From contig NZ_FODR01000004.1 in NCBI RefSeq assembly GCF_900110415.1, positions 310,001 through 374,000 on the forward strand: a stretch of 64,000 nucleotides of DNA. The letters are read 5' to 3'. Source of the DNA: Mucilaginibacter sp. OK283 (lineage in GTDB: Bacteria > Bacteroidota > Bacteroidia > Sphingobacteriales > Sphingobacteriaceae). Both the position numbers and the translations under genes were made by a program. Shown in pieces: positions 46,422 to 55,568 of the stretch; within the stretch, counting starts at the first letter, position 1, and each line of letters starts with the position of its first letter. The notes beneath the pieces are model-generated. The model worked only from the letters and a program-made list of their open reading frames with translations. It was not told where the DNA came from and ran no database searches.

Positions 46422-46622
46422 ATGCCAAAAATGAAAACCAATTCCAGTGCTAAAAAGCGCTTTAAGCTTACTGGAACAGGTAAAATCACTCGGAAGAATG
46501 CATTCAAAAGCCACATCTTAACTAAGATGTCGACTAAACGTAAGCGTAACCTTGGCCACACCAGCTTAGTTTCTAAAGCTGATAGTGGAAATGTTAAACG
46601 CATGCTTTGCATCGGAAAGTAA
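46422..46622 (+). CDS. rpmI: Ribosomal protein L35
   Basis: A 66-residue basic 50S protein ([22 protein letters not shown]). Lys/Arg-rich throughout; full length. It follows infC by 124 bp, the gap being filled with a repeat element, and precedes rplT. Confidence 0.96.
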   Translation: MPKMKTNSSAKKRFKLTGTGKITRKNAFKSHILTKMSTKRKRNLGHTSLVSKADSGNVKRMLCIGK

Positions 46623-46701
46623 TTCACAATTTTTTTTAACCAGGTATTAGAGTTTTAAGTTCGGCTGTAAAGGCAGGCACTCACTACCAAAATCAAACAA
46701 C

Positions 46702-47046
46702 ATGCCACGTTCAGTTAACGCAGTAGCGTCGAGAAGACGCCGGAAAAGGATCATGAACCTCGCCAAAGGTTATTGGGGTTCACGCAGCAAGGTTTATACC
46801 GTTGCAAAAAACACAGTAGAAAAAGGTTTACAGTACGCTTATCGTGACCGTAAAACCAAGAAAAGAGAGTTCAGGGCTTTATGGATCCAGCGTATCAACG
46901 CCGGTGCCCGCCAGCACGGAATTTCTTACTCTCAATTAATAGGTAAATTAGCAGCAAAAGAAATCGGTTTAAACCGTAAAGTATTGGCCGATTTAGCAAT
47001 GAATCATCCTGATGCTTTCAAAGCCGTTATTGATGCAGTAAAATAA
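46702..47046 (+). CDS. rplT: Ribosomal protein L20
   Basis: A 114-residue assembly protein of the 50S subunit ([36 protein letters not shown]). The N-terminal basic tail and globular C-terminus are typical. In other bacteria L20 represses its own operon; the 79-bp rpmI-rplT gap here has no obvious structured operator. A strong terminator closes the operon. Confidence 0.97.
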   Translation: MPRSVNAVASRRRRKRIMNLAKGYWGSRSKVYTVAKNTVEKGLQYAYRDRKTKKREFRALWIQRINAGARQHGISYSQLIGKLAAKEIGLNRKVLADLAMNHPDAFKAVIDAVK

Positions 47047-47075
47047 TAACATTCACCGGCGTTGCCATTGAATTT

Positions 47076-47112
47076 AAAAGCCGCCTTGCATATTGCAAGG
47101 CGGCTTTTTTTA
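47076..47112 (+). terminator. Terminator of the thrS-rplT operon
   Basis: AAAAGCCGCCTTGCA, TAT loop, TGCAAGGCGGCTTTTTTT. Perfect 15-bp stem with a T tail. Confidence 0.95.
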
Positions 47113-47367
47113 ATGCTTTTAAGAAGCTGTCTAAAATTAAAAAAGCAGACCGTCATTGTATCTTTAAGGTAAACTGAAAAAATCGTTATGACGTGCAAAG
47201 AATATAGTTGAACGGAGGTCTTAAACTACCGTCATTGCGAGGTACGAAGCAATCCCGAACTATTTGGGACTTCGCATGCAGGGGATTGCTTAGTACCTTA
47301 TAATGACGCATGCATATGTGCTTCATGAGAAATATAAAACCATTGATAAATCAAATTTAGACAGTCT
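47113..47367. other. 255-bp intergenic stretch after the thrS operon
   Basis: It contains the GTCATTGCGAGG inverted repeat (47230-47310). No gene is seen. Confidence 0.6.
47230..47310. repeat. GTCATTGCGAGG-type inverted repeat
   Basis: CGTCATTGCGAGGTACGAAG at 47230-47249 is mirrored by 47281-47310. The spacer carries a third GGGAC/GTCCC-like hairpin (CCCGAACTATTTGGGAC). Elements with this core occur in many bacterial genomes as dispersed palindromic repeats. Confidence 0.7.
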
Positions 47368-48111
47368 TTAAGATATAATAATAACCTCCGGCGTATCAAA
47401 AGATGCTTCGAATCCGTTATCAATATCCATATACTGTTTAAAGTTTTGTACATCTTTATCAACCATGTTTTTAAATAATGGGTTCAATACCTGCGCTATA
47501 CCTGCGCCTATGCCTCCTGCGGGTGGTTGGTAACTAATCACAATGTCAACTACGGTGCCTGTGCCGTCAACCGTATCCTGGAAACGTACCTTGCCCGCAT
47601 TATTAATGGCCGAATCGGGTAGCGAACTCCAGCCTATCATTTCGTTTGGCTCATCCTTCACAATTTCGGCATGCCAGCTTACGGTTGCCATATCGGCAGG
47701 TAGTTTTAAAACCCAATAAGAATATTTAGAGTCAATCATTTCCACGCTTTCCAGGTGTTTCATAAACAGCGGCAGGTTATCCAGCTTTCGCCAAAAATTG
47801 TAAACCTTGTGCCTTGGCTGGTTTACTGTGAATGACGACCGGATATTAACGTTTATAGGGCTGGTAGAAAGTTTGCCAATGCGCTTATAAAGCTCACAAT
47901 GCCCTGTGAGGCCCCGGTTTAACAGGTAACCACCCGCGCCAATTTTTAAAACACTTGAAAACGGGCTCGAGAAAATGTTTTTAAAACCCGACCAGCCAAG
48001 TTTTACACCACCAATGATAGATGTATAACGTTCCGGCCAGTTCAGGTTTATCCTGTCATCGCCATAAAGTATGGGGAAATTATCTTTGTATTCAATTATG
48101 GTAGTTGCCAT
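47368..48111 (-). CDS. SRPBCC-fold protein with DUF2892-like N-terminus
   Basis: A 247-residue protein. The N-terminal half (about 25-80) looks like a DUF2892-type inner-membrane patch (VLKIGAGGYLLNRGLTGHCELYKRIG), and the C-terminal ~140 residues form an SRPBCC/START-like hydrophobic-ligand-binding domain (INVRSSFTVNQPRHKVYNFWRKLDNLPLFMKHLESVEM, GKVRFQDTVDGTGTVVDIVISYQPPAGGIGAGIAQVLNPLF). Typical of the stress-induced YuaG-adjacent or cyclase/dehydrase proteins; ligand unknown. Monocistronic on the minus strand. Confidence 0.9.
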   Translation of the reverse strand: MATTIIEYKDNFPILYGDDRINLNWPERYTSIIGGVKLGWSGFKNIFSSPFSSVLKIGAGGYLLNRGLTGHCELYKRIGKLSTSPINVNIRSSFTVNQPRHKVYNFWRKLDNLPLFMKHLESVEMIDSKYSYWVLKLPADMATVSWHAEIVKDEPNEMIGWSSLPDSAINNAGKVRFQDTVDGTGTVVDIVISYQPPAGGIGAGIAQVLNPLFKNMVDKDVQNFKQYMDIDNGFEASFDTPEVIIIS

Positions 48112-48181
48112 GCGCTTGTTTTAATGGTACTAAAACTAAACGCAGGATGGCGAGGTAAGTTTTGTTGAATTGTATTTTATA

Positions 48182-48331
48182 ACACGAATTGTCACGAATG
48201 GTATCGAATTACACGAATAAAAAACACAAACCACTTTTTCAATTCGTGTAATTCGATACAATCTGCGGCAATTTGTGTCTAATTCAATTTTTCAATTCGT
48301 GTAATTCGATACCATTCGCGGCAATTCGTGT
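48182..48331. repeat. ATTCGTGTAATTCGATAC repeat, three units
   Basis: One inverted unit (48182-48218) and two direct units (about 48237-48279 and 48290-48331) of a ~37-bp sequence. The last direct unit overlaps the 3' end of the serine hydrolase gene and supplies its final codons and stop. Confidence 0.75.
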
Positions 48332-49545
48332 TTGTTTTTTTTAGGCCGATGCAATTCATGTTGATAAATTACCTGCCCAAGGTTTTTTAGAAAAGGGAGG
48401 CATACCGTGGCGTACTCGTACTTGTTGTCATTGTAAATACCATCTTCGTTTGATTGCACAACAGCTGTAAGTAAAAACTCCACGTTATTTTTAAAGTCGA
48501 CTATATAAGCGTTGTCAATGTTATAACCATAGCTGTCACCGTATTTATTAAAAATTCTGATGTTTGCATCGGGCACAGCGGTACTATCGGCACCATAAAA
48601 CAACAGTTTGCTCATTACAGGATAATTTTGTGGCCGGTTATAGGTGGGTTTAGTACTTTCTGTGGGGAACATGCTCATATACTTGTAGATAAGCCGATAA
48701 TCTGCCGGTGTTAAATTGAAGCGTTGCGCTTTGTCGAACGTTTCGGGGAAAAGCAACCGTTTTAAAACCATCTGCTGATCTGCAATGGTATAAACGTTTT
48801 TCTGGCTAAAGTCAAAAGGTTGCATTACCAGTTTATCATTCTTATCCAGGTAGCCTTTTCCTTGAACCATGTTATCCAGCTGCATGGGGTAGTCATTGCC
48901 ATCAAACAAGGCTGGTTTTTGGTAAACCAGCTTATCGCCATTGTAAAAATCAATAGGGTTGGTGTGTTTGGTACCCTCGCCGGTATCATTTATCGCCAAC
49001 CGGCCAATAATGCGGGTATTGTTAAGCTGGTATTTTTTTAGTTTTTGGTTAATCTCTTCGCGTCCAACAAACTCATACAGCCGGTTATAGGCATCGTTAT
49101 CGCTTACCAGCAGTATCTTTTTTATGTAGTTTTCTATCGATGGCAAGCCATTGGCCGACGATGTATCTGTTTTAACTTTAGTTTGTCCTGCAAAAGCACT
49201 GTCGGTTATCATTGCCGAACTTTTTGTAAAGGCTTTAATTTTAAGCTCGTTAATTTTTTCGAGCGCGAAAATGCAGGTTGGCAGCTTTACAGTACTTGCC
49301 GGATAAAAATATCGCTTTGGATTAAGCCGGTAACTGAATGATTTAAAATGTGGTACGTTGTTTTTATCGCGATCAATCTGCGTATACAGGATCTGTACTT
49401 CGTTTTGTGTTGGATGGTTGAGGATGCCTTTAAACAACTCCGGGTGAGATTGCAGCAGATTTTTTAGGAAGACGGTATCTGGTTGTTGGGCTAAGGTTTT
49501 TAAACCGGTTACAATCATTATTAACAGGATGCAATATTGTTTCAT
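48292..49545 (-). CDS. Secreted serine hydrolase of the beta-lactamase fold
   Basis: A 417-residue protein with a signal peptide (MKQYCILLIMIVTGLKTLA) and class A beta-lactamase-type motifs: SxxK at S84-T-V-K87 (YPASTVKLP) and SDN at 148-150. It is longer than class A enzymes (about 290), with extra material between the motifs, and a KTG-like third box is not obvious. It may be a penicillin-binding-protein-like hydrolase rather than a drug resistance enzyme. The final 15 codons (HELPRMVSNYTN and neighbours) are encoded by the intergenic repeat, so the native C-terminus was probably different or shorter. Confidence 0.88.
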   Translation of the reverse strand: MKQYCILLIMIVTGLKTLAQQPDTVFLKNLLQSHPELFKGILNHPTQNEVQILYTQIDRDKNNVPHFKSFSYRLNPKRYFYPASTVKLPTCIFALEKINELKIKAFTKSSAMITDSAFAGQTKVKTDTSSANGLPSIENYIKKILLVSDNDAYNRLYEFVGREEINQKLKKYQLNNTRIIGRLAINDTGEGTKHTNPIDFYNGDKLVYQKPALFDGNDYPMQLDNMVQGKGYLDKNDKLVMQPFDFSQKNVYTIADQQMVLKRLLFPETFDKAQRFNLTPADYRLIYKYMSMFPTESTKPTYNRPQNYPVMSKLLFYGADSTAVPDANIRIFNKYGDSYGYNIDNAYIVDFKNNVEFLLTAVVQSNEDGIYNDNKYEYATVCLPFLKNLGQVIYQHELHRPKKNKHELPRMVSNYTN

Positions 49546-49590
49546 TATGATAAATATACGCTATGTAAACAAGTTTACCGGCATAATAAC

Positions 49591-49617
49591 ACAAATGGCC
49601 CCGTAGGAGCCATTTGT
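49591..49617 (-). terminator. Hairpin downstream of the CDGSH gene
   Basis: ACAAATGGC / GCCATTTGT form a 9-bp stem around a 9-nt loop, 54 bp after the CDGSH stop on the minus strand, with moderate A/T flanks. May also be a repeat element. Confidence 0.45.
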
Positions 49618-49670
49618 TATAAAAAACCGATAATTTGCCGGTGCAGCAGCGGCGCCCGTTATTAAACGAA

Positions 49671-49895
49671 TTATACCTTTTTAGGGGGTAAATCAAAAGC
49701 GATTGCATCATGCTCAAAATGACCTTTATGCGACCCATCACAAAATGGTTTGTTGGCCGATAAACCACAACGGCAGATAGAAACGATTGTTCTGCCCTGT
49801 AAGCCATAGTTATTGCCCTGCATATCTACAATTTCAAAATCGCCATCGATTTTTACAGATCCATTGTTATTAATAGTAAGTTTAGTTGTTGCCAT
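49671..49895 (-). CDS. CDGSH iron-sulfur domain protein
   Basis: A 74-residue small protein with the complete 2Fe-2S signature CRCGLSANKPFCDGSH: ligands C41, C43, C52 and H56. It has no membrane anchor. CDGSH (mitoNEET-type) proteins are thought to store or transfer clusters or electrons. Monocistronic; upstream gene is the aldo/keto reductase on the other strand, 272 bp away. Confidence 0.96.
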   Translation of the reverse strand: MATTKLTINNNGSVKIDGDFEIVDMQGNNYGLQGRTIVSICRCGLSANKPFCDGSHKGHFEHDAIAFDLPPKKV

Positions 49896-50167
49896 AAGTT
49901 AAATTTTGGCGCAAAGTTAACCAATGCAATGGCCTTTAAAGGTGCTATTTGCTATTTAGAAGGGTTCCTGATTGGGGCTGCGAATAGAATCAGGAGTCAA
50001 GAATCAAGACAAAGACAGCGCATAACCTGGCCTTTTATTTTTGCTGGCCACAAATGACAAAATGATGATGCGCAATATCCGCGCTACAGAGACAGATGTT
50101 TTAGTTTTGTTATATGCGATAAAGGCTTACGGCCTTTTGCTTTAAACTTTCTGCTTAAAATTACACT

Positions 50168-51199
50168 ATGGAATACAGACAATTAGGAGCATCTGGATTG
50201 AGGGTGCCCGTATTAAGTTTCGGAACGGCCACGTTTGGCGGCGGCAACGAATTTTTTAAAGCCTGGGGCAATACACAGGTTGATGATGCCAAAGAACTAA
50301 TTAATTTATGCCTTGATGCCGGCGTCAATTTTTTTGATACCGCGAATATATACTCAAAGGGTTTATCGGAAGAGATATTAGGCAAGGCATTGGAAGGGCT
50401 GCGTAACGAGGTACTCATCAGCACAAAGGCCACACTTCCTATGGGCGATGGTGTTAACGATTATGGTTCATCGCGCCTGCATTTAATAAAGCAGGCAGAA
50501 GATAGCCTTAAACGCCTGCAAACCGACCATATAGATATTTACCACATGCATAGCTTTGATGCCACAACCCCGGTGGAAGAAACCTTGCGCGCGCTTGATG
50601 ACCTGGTAACCAGCGGCAAGGTACGTTATATTGCCTGTTCAAACTTTTCGGGCTGGCATTTAATGAAATCGCTGTCGGTATCTGAACGTTATGGCTGGAG
50701 CAGGTACATTGCCAACCAGGCTTATTATTCGTTGTTAGACCGGGAATTTGAATGGGAGCTGATGCCTTTAGCTATTGATCAAAATGTGAGTACCATAGTT
50801 TGGAGCCCGTTGGCATCGGGCAAAGTGAGCGGTAAATTCAGGAGGGGGCAACCCATACCGGCAGATTCCAGAACCGTACAAGGTGGCGCTCATGGCCCGG
50901 CAACCAACTTCGATCGCTTGTACAATATTGTTGATGTTTTGGATGAAGTGGCCGAAGAAACAGGTAAATCTGTAGCACAAGTTTCAATTAACTGGCTGTT
51001 GCAACGGCCAACCGTTGCCAATATCATCATAGGCGCACGTAACCAGGAACAGCTAAAACAGAACCTGGGTGCCATTGGCTGGAATTTGACTACTGACCAG
51101 GTTAAAAAGCTGGATGCCGCCAGCGATTTGACTCCAATATATCCGTATTGGCACCAGCGCCAAAATCCAAAACTCATACCTCCGCCAATACAATACTAA
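50168..51199 (+). CDS. Aldo/keto reductase
   Basis: A 343-residue NADPH-dependent (alpha/beta)8 oxidoreductase. The catalytic tetrad is complete: D57 and Y62 (FFDTANIYSKG), K87 (LISTKATL), H128 (IDIYHMHSFD). NADPH-binding residues lie in the IIGARNQEQLKQNL motif. Length matches the AKR11/12-type group. Substrate and physiological role cannot be read from sequence. Confidence 0.95.
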   Translation: MEYRQLGASGLRVPVLSFGTATFGGGNEFFKAWGNTQVDDAKELINLCLDAGVNFFDTANIYSKGLSEEILGKALEGLRNEVLISTKATLPMGDGVNDYGSSRLHLIKQAEDSLKRLQTDHIDIYHMHSFDATTPVEETLRALDDLVTSGKVRYIACSNFSGWHLMKSLSVSERYGWSRYIANQAYYSLLDREFEWELMPLAIDQNVSTIVWSPLASGKVSGKFRRGQPIPADSRTVQGGAHGPATNFDRLYNIVDVLDEVAEETGKSVAQVSINWLLQRPTVANIIIGARNQEQLKQNLGAIGWNLTTDQVKKLDAASDLTPIYPYWHQRQNPKLIPPPIQY

Positions 51200-51607
51200 T
51201 ATAATTATCTATTTAAGCATCTATAGCGGCAGGTTTTAAACCTGTAGCTATAGATGTGAAAGTCACGCGTTTTTTTACGTAAAAACACGTGTAGGAATTA
51301 CTCAAATACCGTGTTTCTACTAACCTTATAACAACAGGGGATGTCTAATTTTACAAAGTAGACAGTTAATAGTTAATAATTTAACACACCTGAACATTTA
51401 TCATTTAAAAAGACAAGCAAGGCTACCTGCCGGCTTGTTTTTTTGTTTTTCAGGTAGGCCGATTAGGTTAGCAACGTATTGACGTAACAGCTAAATTACA
51501 ATGGTATTCAAAAAAAACAGTCTGTTTTCTTCGAAGCTTTACAAAACTTAACTAATTTGCCCGCCTGCCCCATGGGCAATTACAGTAAACCAATTTAGCT
51601 GTTACCT
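51200..51607. other. 408-bp gene-free region upstream of the second Gfo/Idh gene
   Basis: Holds the palindrome at 51219-51256, a GTTAATAGTTAATAATTTAACAC-like AT-rich part, and a weak hairpin near 51413-51445 (CAAGC/GGCTTG with T tail). No ORF. The sequence immediately before 51608 includes CTTAACTAATTTGCCCGC, without a clear -33. Confidence 0.5.
51219..51256. repeat. Perfect palindrome (CTATAGC ... GCTATAG type)
   Basis: CATCTATAGC and GCTATAGATG flank CAGGTTT/AAACCTG, giving a 38-bp stem with only small interior mismatches. It shares the GTTTT/AAAAC-like middle with 16431-16461. Confidence 0.6.
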
Positions 51608-52939
51608 ATGCTTAACCGAAGACAGTTCATTCAGAATACGTCAGTTGCCGGTACAAGTTTTTTACTTGCGCCCCAACTTTCAAAGGCGGCCGGTTTTTTC
51701 AAAGGCTCGCCCAACGAAAAAGTAGTTTTAGGCTCTATGGGCACCAATAGCCGCGGCCTTTACCTGGCACAGAGCTATGCTAAAATTCCTAATGTAGAGA
51801 TAGGATATATCTGCGATGTGGACTCCAAAGTAGTGGATAGAACCATTGACGAGATTTATAAAATAACAGGCAAACGGCCAAAGGGAATTACCGATATCCG
51901 CAAAATGCTGGAAATAAAGGATATCGATGCAGTTGTTGTTGCCCCGCCCGATCATTGGCATGCCCCGGCAACCATCATGGCCTGCCAGGCTGGCAAACAT
52001 GTTTATGTAGAAAAGCCCTGCAGCCATAACCCACACGAGGGCGAGATGGCTGTTGAGGCCGCAAAAAAATACAATCGCCTGGTGCAAATGGGTAGTCAGC
52101 GGCGCTCTTTTTCCAATGTACAAGCTATGGTGAAAGAACTGCATGACGGCGTTATTGGCCGTACCTATTATGCCAAAGGCTGGTATACCAACCACAGGCT
52201 AAGCATTGGGCATGGCAAGCAAGTGCCCGTGCCCGCGAATTTAAACTACGATTTGTGGCAGGGCCCGGCCCCACGGAAGCCCTACCAGGATAACCTGATT
52301 CACTATAACTGGCACTGGTTTTGGAACTGGGGAACCGGCGAGGCGTTGAACAACGGTACCCACGAACTGGATGTGATCCGCTGGGGTTTGGGGGTTGATT
52401 ATCCTAACAAAGTAGTATCCACCGGCGGCCGCTTCCATTTTAATGACGATTGGCAAACGCCCGATACGCAAAATATCCTGTATAATTTCCCCAACAACAC
52501 GGCTGCAGAATGGGAAAGCCGCAGTAGTAATGGTTTTAACATTGAACAATTAAGCCGCGGGGTGGTGTTTTATGGCGATAAAGGTACCCTGTTTTACGGC
52601 AGCGGCAATGGCTACCAGGTTTACGATGGCGATAACAAGCTGGTAAAGGAAGTTAAAGACGATACCAAAGTTGATGGCACCAACAAAGTTAGCCCTACCG
52701 AGGCGCTTGACGGCTTTCATCTGAAAAACTTTATCGATGGCATCAGGGGAGTAGCGGCGCTGAACTGCCCCATCGAAATTGGTTTTAAATCGACCCTTTT
52801 GCCGCAGTTAGGCAATATATCATACCGCGTTGACCGCGTGCTGCACATTAATCCAACTAACGGCCATATCCTGAACGACCCTGAAGCCCAAAAGCTTTGG
52901 AGCCGGGAATATGAAAAAGGCTGGGAGGTGAAGGTGTAA
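51608..52939 (+). CDS. Gfo/Idh/MocA-family oxidoreductase
   Basis: A 443-residue protein with a Tat-like N-terminus (LNRRQFIQNTSVAGTSFLLAP; twin R at residues 3-4), a Rossmann domain (GSMGTNSRG, YICDVDSK), the YVEKPCSHN motif near 135 (catalytic EKP) and the C-terminal sandwich. It pairs with the DUF1080 gene 117 bp downstream, though not overlapping as in the first locus. Substrate probably a glycoside oxidised at C3 (inference). Its stop touches the repeat element at 52937. Confidence 0.94.
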   Translation: MLNRRQFIQNTSVAGTSFLLAPQLSKAAGFFKGSPNEKVVLGSMGTNSRGLYLAQSYAKIPNVEIGYICDVDSKVVDRTIDEIYKITGKRPKGITDIRKMLEIKDIDAVVVAPPDHWHAPATIMACQAGKHVYVEKPCSHNPHEGEMAVEAAKKYNRLVQMGSQRRSFSNVQAMVKELHDGVIGRTYYAKGWYTNHRLSIGHGKQVPVPANLNYDLWQGPAPRKPYQDNLIHYNWHWFWNWGTGEALNNGTHELDVIRWGLGVDYPNKVVSTGGRFHFNDDWQTPDTQNILYNFPNNTAAEWESRSSNGFNIEQLSRGVVFYGDKGTLFYGSGNGYQVYDGDNKLVKEVKDDTKVDGTNKVSPTEALDGFHLKNFIDGIRGVAALNCPIEIGFKSTLLPQLGNISYRVDRVLHINPTNGHILNDPEAQKLWSREYEKGWEVKV

Positions 52940-53021
52940 AGCCCACCCAAACCCTCCCCGGTAGGGAGGACTTAAAAAAGTGCTCTTAAGTCTCCCCTTC
53001 CGGGGGAGATTTAGAGGGGGC
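52937..53021. repeat. Palindromic repeat at the Gfo/Idh stop codon
   Basis: AAGCCCACCCAAACCCTCCC at the stop codon is faced by 52988-53021 as an inverted copy. The element begins at 52937, three bases inside the gene. Confidence 0.7.
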
Positions 53022-53056
53022 TGCATAGTTTAATAATTTGAATAAAATATCATAAC

Positions 53057-54409
53057 ATGAAAAAATACATCTATCCTTTAGCTCTTTTACTTGCAACGGC
53101 GTCATTAACCCAGGCGCAAACCAAAATATTTGATGGCAAAACGCTTAAAGGCTGGAAACGCCTTGCCGGTACTGCGGATTATAAGGTAGAAGACGGGGCT
53201 ATTGTGGGCACCACCGTTTTGAACTCTGGCAACACCTTTTTGGTTACCGAAAAAGAATACGGCGATTTTATTTTAGAGTTGGATGCCAAAATAGAAAGCA
53301 AACTGAGCAACTCTGGTGTGCAAACACGTAGCCATTATAACCCTGCCGGTCATGATGGCAAGGGGCTGGTTTATGGCCGCCAGTTTGAGATTGATCCGTC
53401 GGACCGTAAATGGACAGGTGGTATTTACGACGAAGGCCGCCGCGATTGGCTATACCCACTTGATTTGAATGCCGCTGCCAAAGATGCCTTTAAAGTGGGC
53501 GAGTACAATCACATCCGCATTGAGTGCATTGGTAACGAAATGAAAACCTGGGTAAACGGAATCCCAACTGCTGATGTGGTGGATACCATAGACACTAAAG
53601 GCTTCATTGCCTTACAGGTTCACGCGGTTAGCGACGAAAAACAAGCCGGTAAAAAAGTATATTTCAAAAACTTTAACCTGCAAACTACCAATCTAAAATC
53701 AAAGCCGTTTCCTAAAAATGTGTATGTGGTAAACCTGCAACCCAACAGTATCACCGCTGCCGAAAAAGCCGCCGGTTGGAAGCTGTTATATGATGGTAAA
53801 ACCAGTGCCGGCTGGCGTGGTGCAACCCTCAAAACTTTCCCTAACCATGGCTGGGAGGTAGCCAACGGAACCATGCATGTGCTGCCATCTGCCGGTAAAG
53901 AAGAATCGGGCGGCGGCGATGTGGTTACAGATGATAATTACAGTGCCTTTGATTTGTCGTTTGAGTTTAAGCTGACTCCGGGGGCCAACAGCGGTGTTAA
54001 ATACTTTGTTACCCTGAGTGAAGTCACTACAGGATCAGCAATAGGCCTGGAGTACCAGGTATTGGATGATAAACTACACCCCGATGCCAAACTTGGCCGC
54101 GACGGCGACAGAACGCTGGCTTCATTATATGACCTTATTAAGGCAAATAAACCGGAGCGCTTTGTACACCCGATAGGAGCATGGAACATTGGTAGGGTAG
54201 TGGTTTATCCTAATAATCACGTTGAGCATTACCTGAACGGAGTTAAAGTATTAGAATACGAGCGTGGTTCAAAAGCATTTAAAGACCTGGTTGCCATTAG
54301 TAAATATACCATATGGAAAAATTTTGGCGAAGCCCCTCAAGGACACTTATTATTACAGGATCATGGTAATGAGGTGTTTTTCAGGAGTATAAAAGTTAGG
54401 GCCCTATAG
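53057..54409 (+). CDS. Two-domain DUF1080 protein
   Basis: A 450-residue secreted protein with a signal peptide (MKKYIYPLALLLATASLTQA) and two tandem DUF1080 (PF06439) domains at about 20-215 (IFDGKTLKGWKRLAGTADYKVEDGAIVG; NSGVQTRSHYNP) and 235-448 (LYDGKTSAGWRGATLKTFPNHGWEVANGTM; NSGVKYFVTLSE). Likely acts in breakdown of 3-keto glycosides with the oxidoreductase encoded upstream. The first locus has a single-domain homologue, so this copy arose by fusion or duplication. A 14-bp hairpin terminator follows. Confidence 0.94.
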   Translation: MKKYIYPLALLLATASLTQAQTKIFDGKTLKGWKRLAGTADYKVEDGAIVGTTVLNSGNTFLVTEKEYGDFILELDAKIESKLSNSGVQTRSHYNPAGHDGKGLVYGRQFEIDPSDRKWTGGIYDEGRRDWLYPLDLNAAAKDAFKVGEYNHIRIECIGNEMKTWVNGIPTADVVDTIDTKGFIALQVHAVSDEKQAGKKVYFKNFNLQTTNLKSKPFPKNVYVVNLQPNSITAAEKAAGWKLLYDGKTSAGWRGATLKTFPNHGWEVANGTMHVLPSAGKEESGGGDVVTDDNYSAFDLSFEFKLTPGANSGVKYFVTLSEVTTGSAIGLEYQVLDDKLHPDAKLGRDGDRTLASLYDLIKANKPERFVHPIGAWNIGRVVVYPNNHVEHYLNGVKVLEYERGSKAFKDLVAISKYTIWKNFGEAPQGHLLLQDHGNEVFFRSIKVRAL

Positions 54410-54414
54410 AAAAA

Positions 54415-54453
54415 CCGTCTCAAGTCTCCCTCCAAAGGCGAGACTTGAGACGG
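54415..54453. terminator. Convergent terminator hairpin
   Basis: CCGTCTCAAGTCTC and GAGACTTGAGACGG form a perfect 14-bp stem with an 11-nt loop, between the DUF1080 and dehydrogenase genes. Confidence 0.7.
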
Positions 54454-54461
54454 GATTATGC

Positions 54462-55106
54462 TTAATACCCTACTGTAAACCTTCTTTTTACAAATTCGTT
54501 GTTTTCCAGTTCATTTAAAATAGCAACGGCCAGGTCTTCAACCGTGATTTCGTGTTGGCCCTTCTCGTTAAATAATGGTTCATCGGTACCGGTACGGAAT
54601 TTGCCTGTGCGCTCGCCGGGGTGCAGGTTAATGGCGGGGCTTAAAAATGTCCAATCCAATTCATCTTCTTTTTTCAGTATGTTCAGGTAATCGCGGGCCG
54701 CTGTAGCACCTGCTTTCCACTCGGCAGGGAATTGAGGGCTATCAACCAATTGTAAACCCGGTGCCACGTATAAACTACCTGCGCCGCCAACAACCAATAA
54801 GCGCTTAACGCCCGATTGTTTTACAGCCTGTTGTATCGCTTCGCTGCCTTTTAAGAAATCATTATAAAGGTTTGGATTTGTCCAGCCGGCGTTAAAAGCG
54901 CTAACTACTGCGTCATGGCCTTTAAGGGCCGCTGCCAAATTATCGGTATCCCAAATATCAGCTGTTACCGTCTTAAGCTTATCGTTATTAATACCAGCTG
55001 CCTGAGGGTTACGGGCTATAGCAGTTACCTCATATCCGCGTTGTAACGCTTCGTTTAATACAGCTTTGCCTACAAAGCCTGTAGCGCCTATTAGTGCTAA
55101 TTTCAT
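54462..55106 (-). CDS. NAD(P)H-binding dehydrogenase (NmrA/SDR-like)
   Basis: A 214-residue atypical short-chain dehydrogenase/reductase. The dinucleotide motif is GATGFVGKAV at 8-17; VSAFNAG and VVGGAGSLYVAPG follow. A canonical YxxxK was not seen, as in NmrA-like proteins. Such genes under Rrf2 regulators (YwnA/ YwnB type) respond to electrophile or thiol stress. It is transcribed after the Rrf2 gene and has an operator of its own at 55124-55144. Confidence 0.93.
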   Translation of the reverse strand: MKLALIGATGFVGKAVLNEALQRGYEVTAIARNPQAAGINNDKLKTVTADIWDTDNLAAALKGHDAVVSAFNAGWTNPNLYNDFLKGSEAIQQAVKQSGVKRLLVVGGAGSLYVAPGLQLVDSPQFPAEWKAGATAARDYLNILKKEDELDWTFLSPAINLHPGERTGKFRTGTDEPLFNEKGQHEITVEDLAVAILNELENNEFVKRRFTVGY

Positions 55107-55123
55107 AATTGTTGTGATTTTTA

Positions 55124-55144
55124 TTGTAATTTAATTTGTTACAG
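55124..55144. promoter_or_regulatory. Rrf2 operator, dehydrogenase promoter
   Basis: TTGTAAT-N7-GTTACAG, matching the geometry of 55569-55589 and of the same half-site, 18 bp upstream of the dehydrogenase start. Confidence 0.5.
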
Positions 55145-55160
55145 TTTTGTTTAAATTTTT

Positions 55161-55568
55161 TTACTCGAATTTGCTGCTGAAATCAGCCAGTGTCATTGTT
55201 TTTAATTTGTTAAATATGGTGGTATCAACCTCTTCGGCCAAATCATCCAGGTGCTGGCTTATTTGCTTACCTATGGAGCACGCCGGGTTAGGCTTATTTT
55301 TTGCTTGGCCCAGGGCTGGTGCAACTTTTACGGCCCTGTACACATCACTGAAGCGAATTTTATCGGGCGGCAGGCTAAGGCTATATCCGCCGGCCTTACC
55401 TTCCTTACTGGCTATTAATCCGTATTTACGCAGGTTGCTAATCTCTTTACGTACCAATACAGGGTTGATATTGATGCTGCCGGCAATATAATCAGACGAC
55501 AATAACTCGCCCGGCTGCGCATTGAGTAGGGTGAGAATGTGTATCGCTATTTGAAATTGCCCGTTCAT
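55161..55568 (-). CDS. Rrf2-family transcription regulator
   Basis: A 135-residue winged-helix regulator: INPVLVRKEISNLRKYGLIASKEGKAGGYSL is the HTH/wing. It has a single cysteine (C97 in NPACSIGKQ) in place of the three cysteines that bind Fe-S in IscR, so it is probably a YwnA-type, thiol- or metabolite-sensing member. The operator with perfect arms lies immediately before the start codon, pointing to autoregulation. The dehydrogenase gene is 54 bp downstream on the same strand. Confidence 0.94.
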   Translation of the reverse strand: MNGQFQIAIHILTLLNAQPGELLSSDYIAGSININPVLVRKEISNLRKYGLIASKEGKAGGYSLSLPPDKIRFSDVYRAVKVAPALGQAKNKPNPACSIGKQISQHLDDLAEEVDTTIFNKLKTMTLADFSSKFE

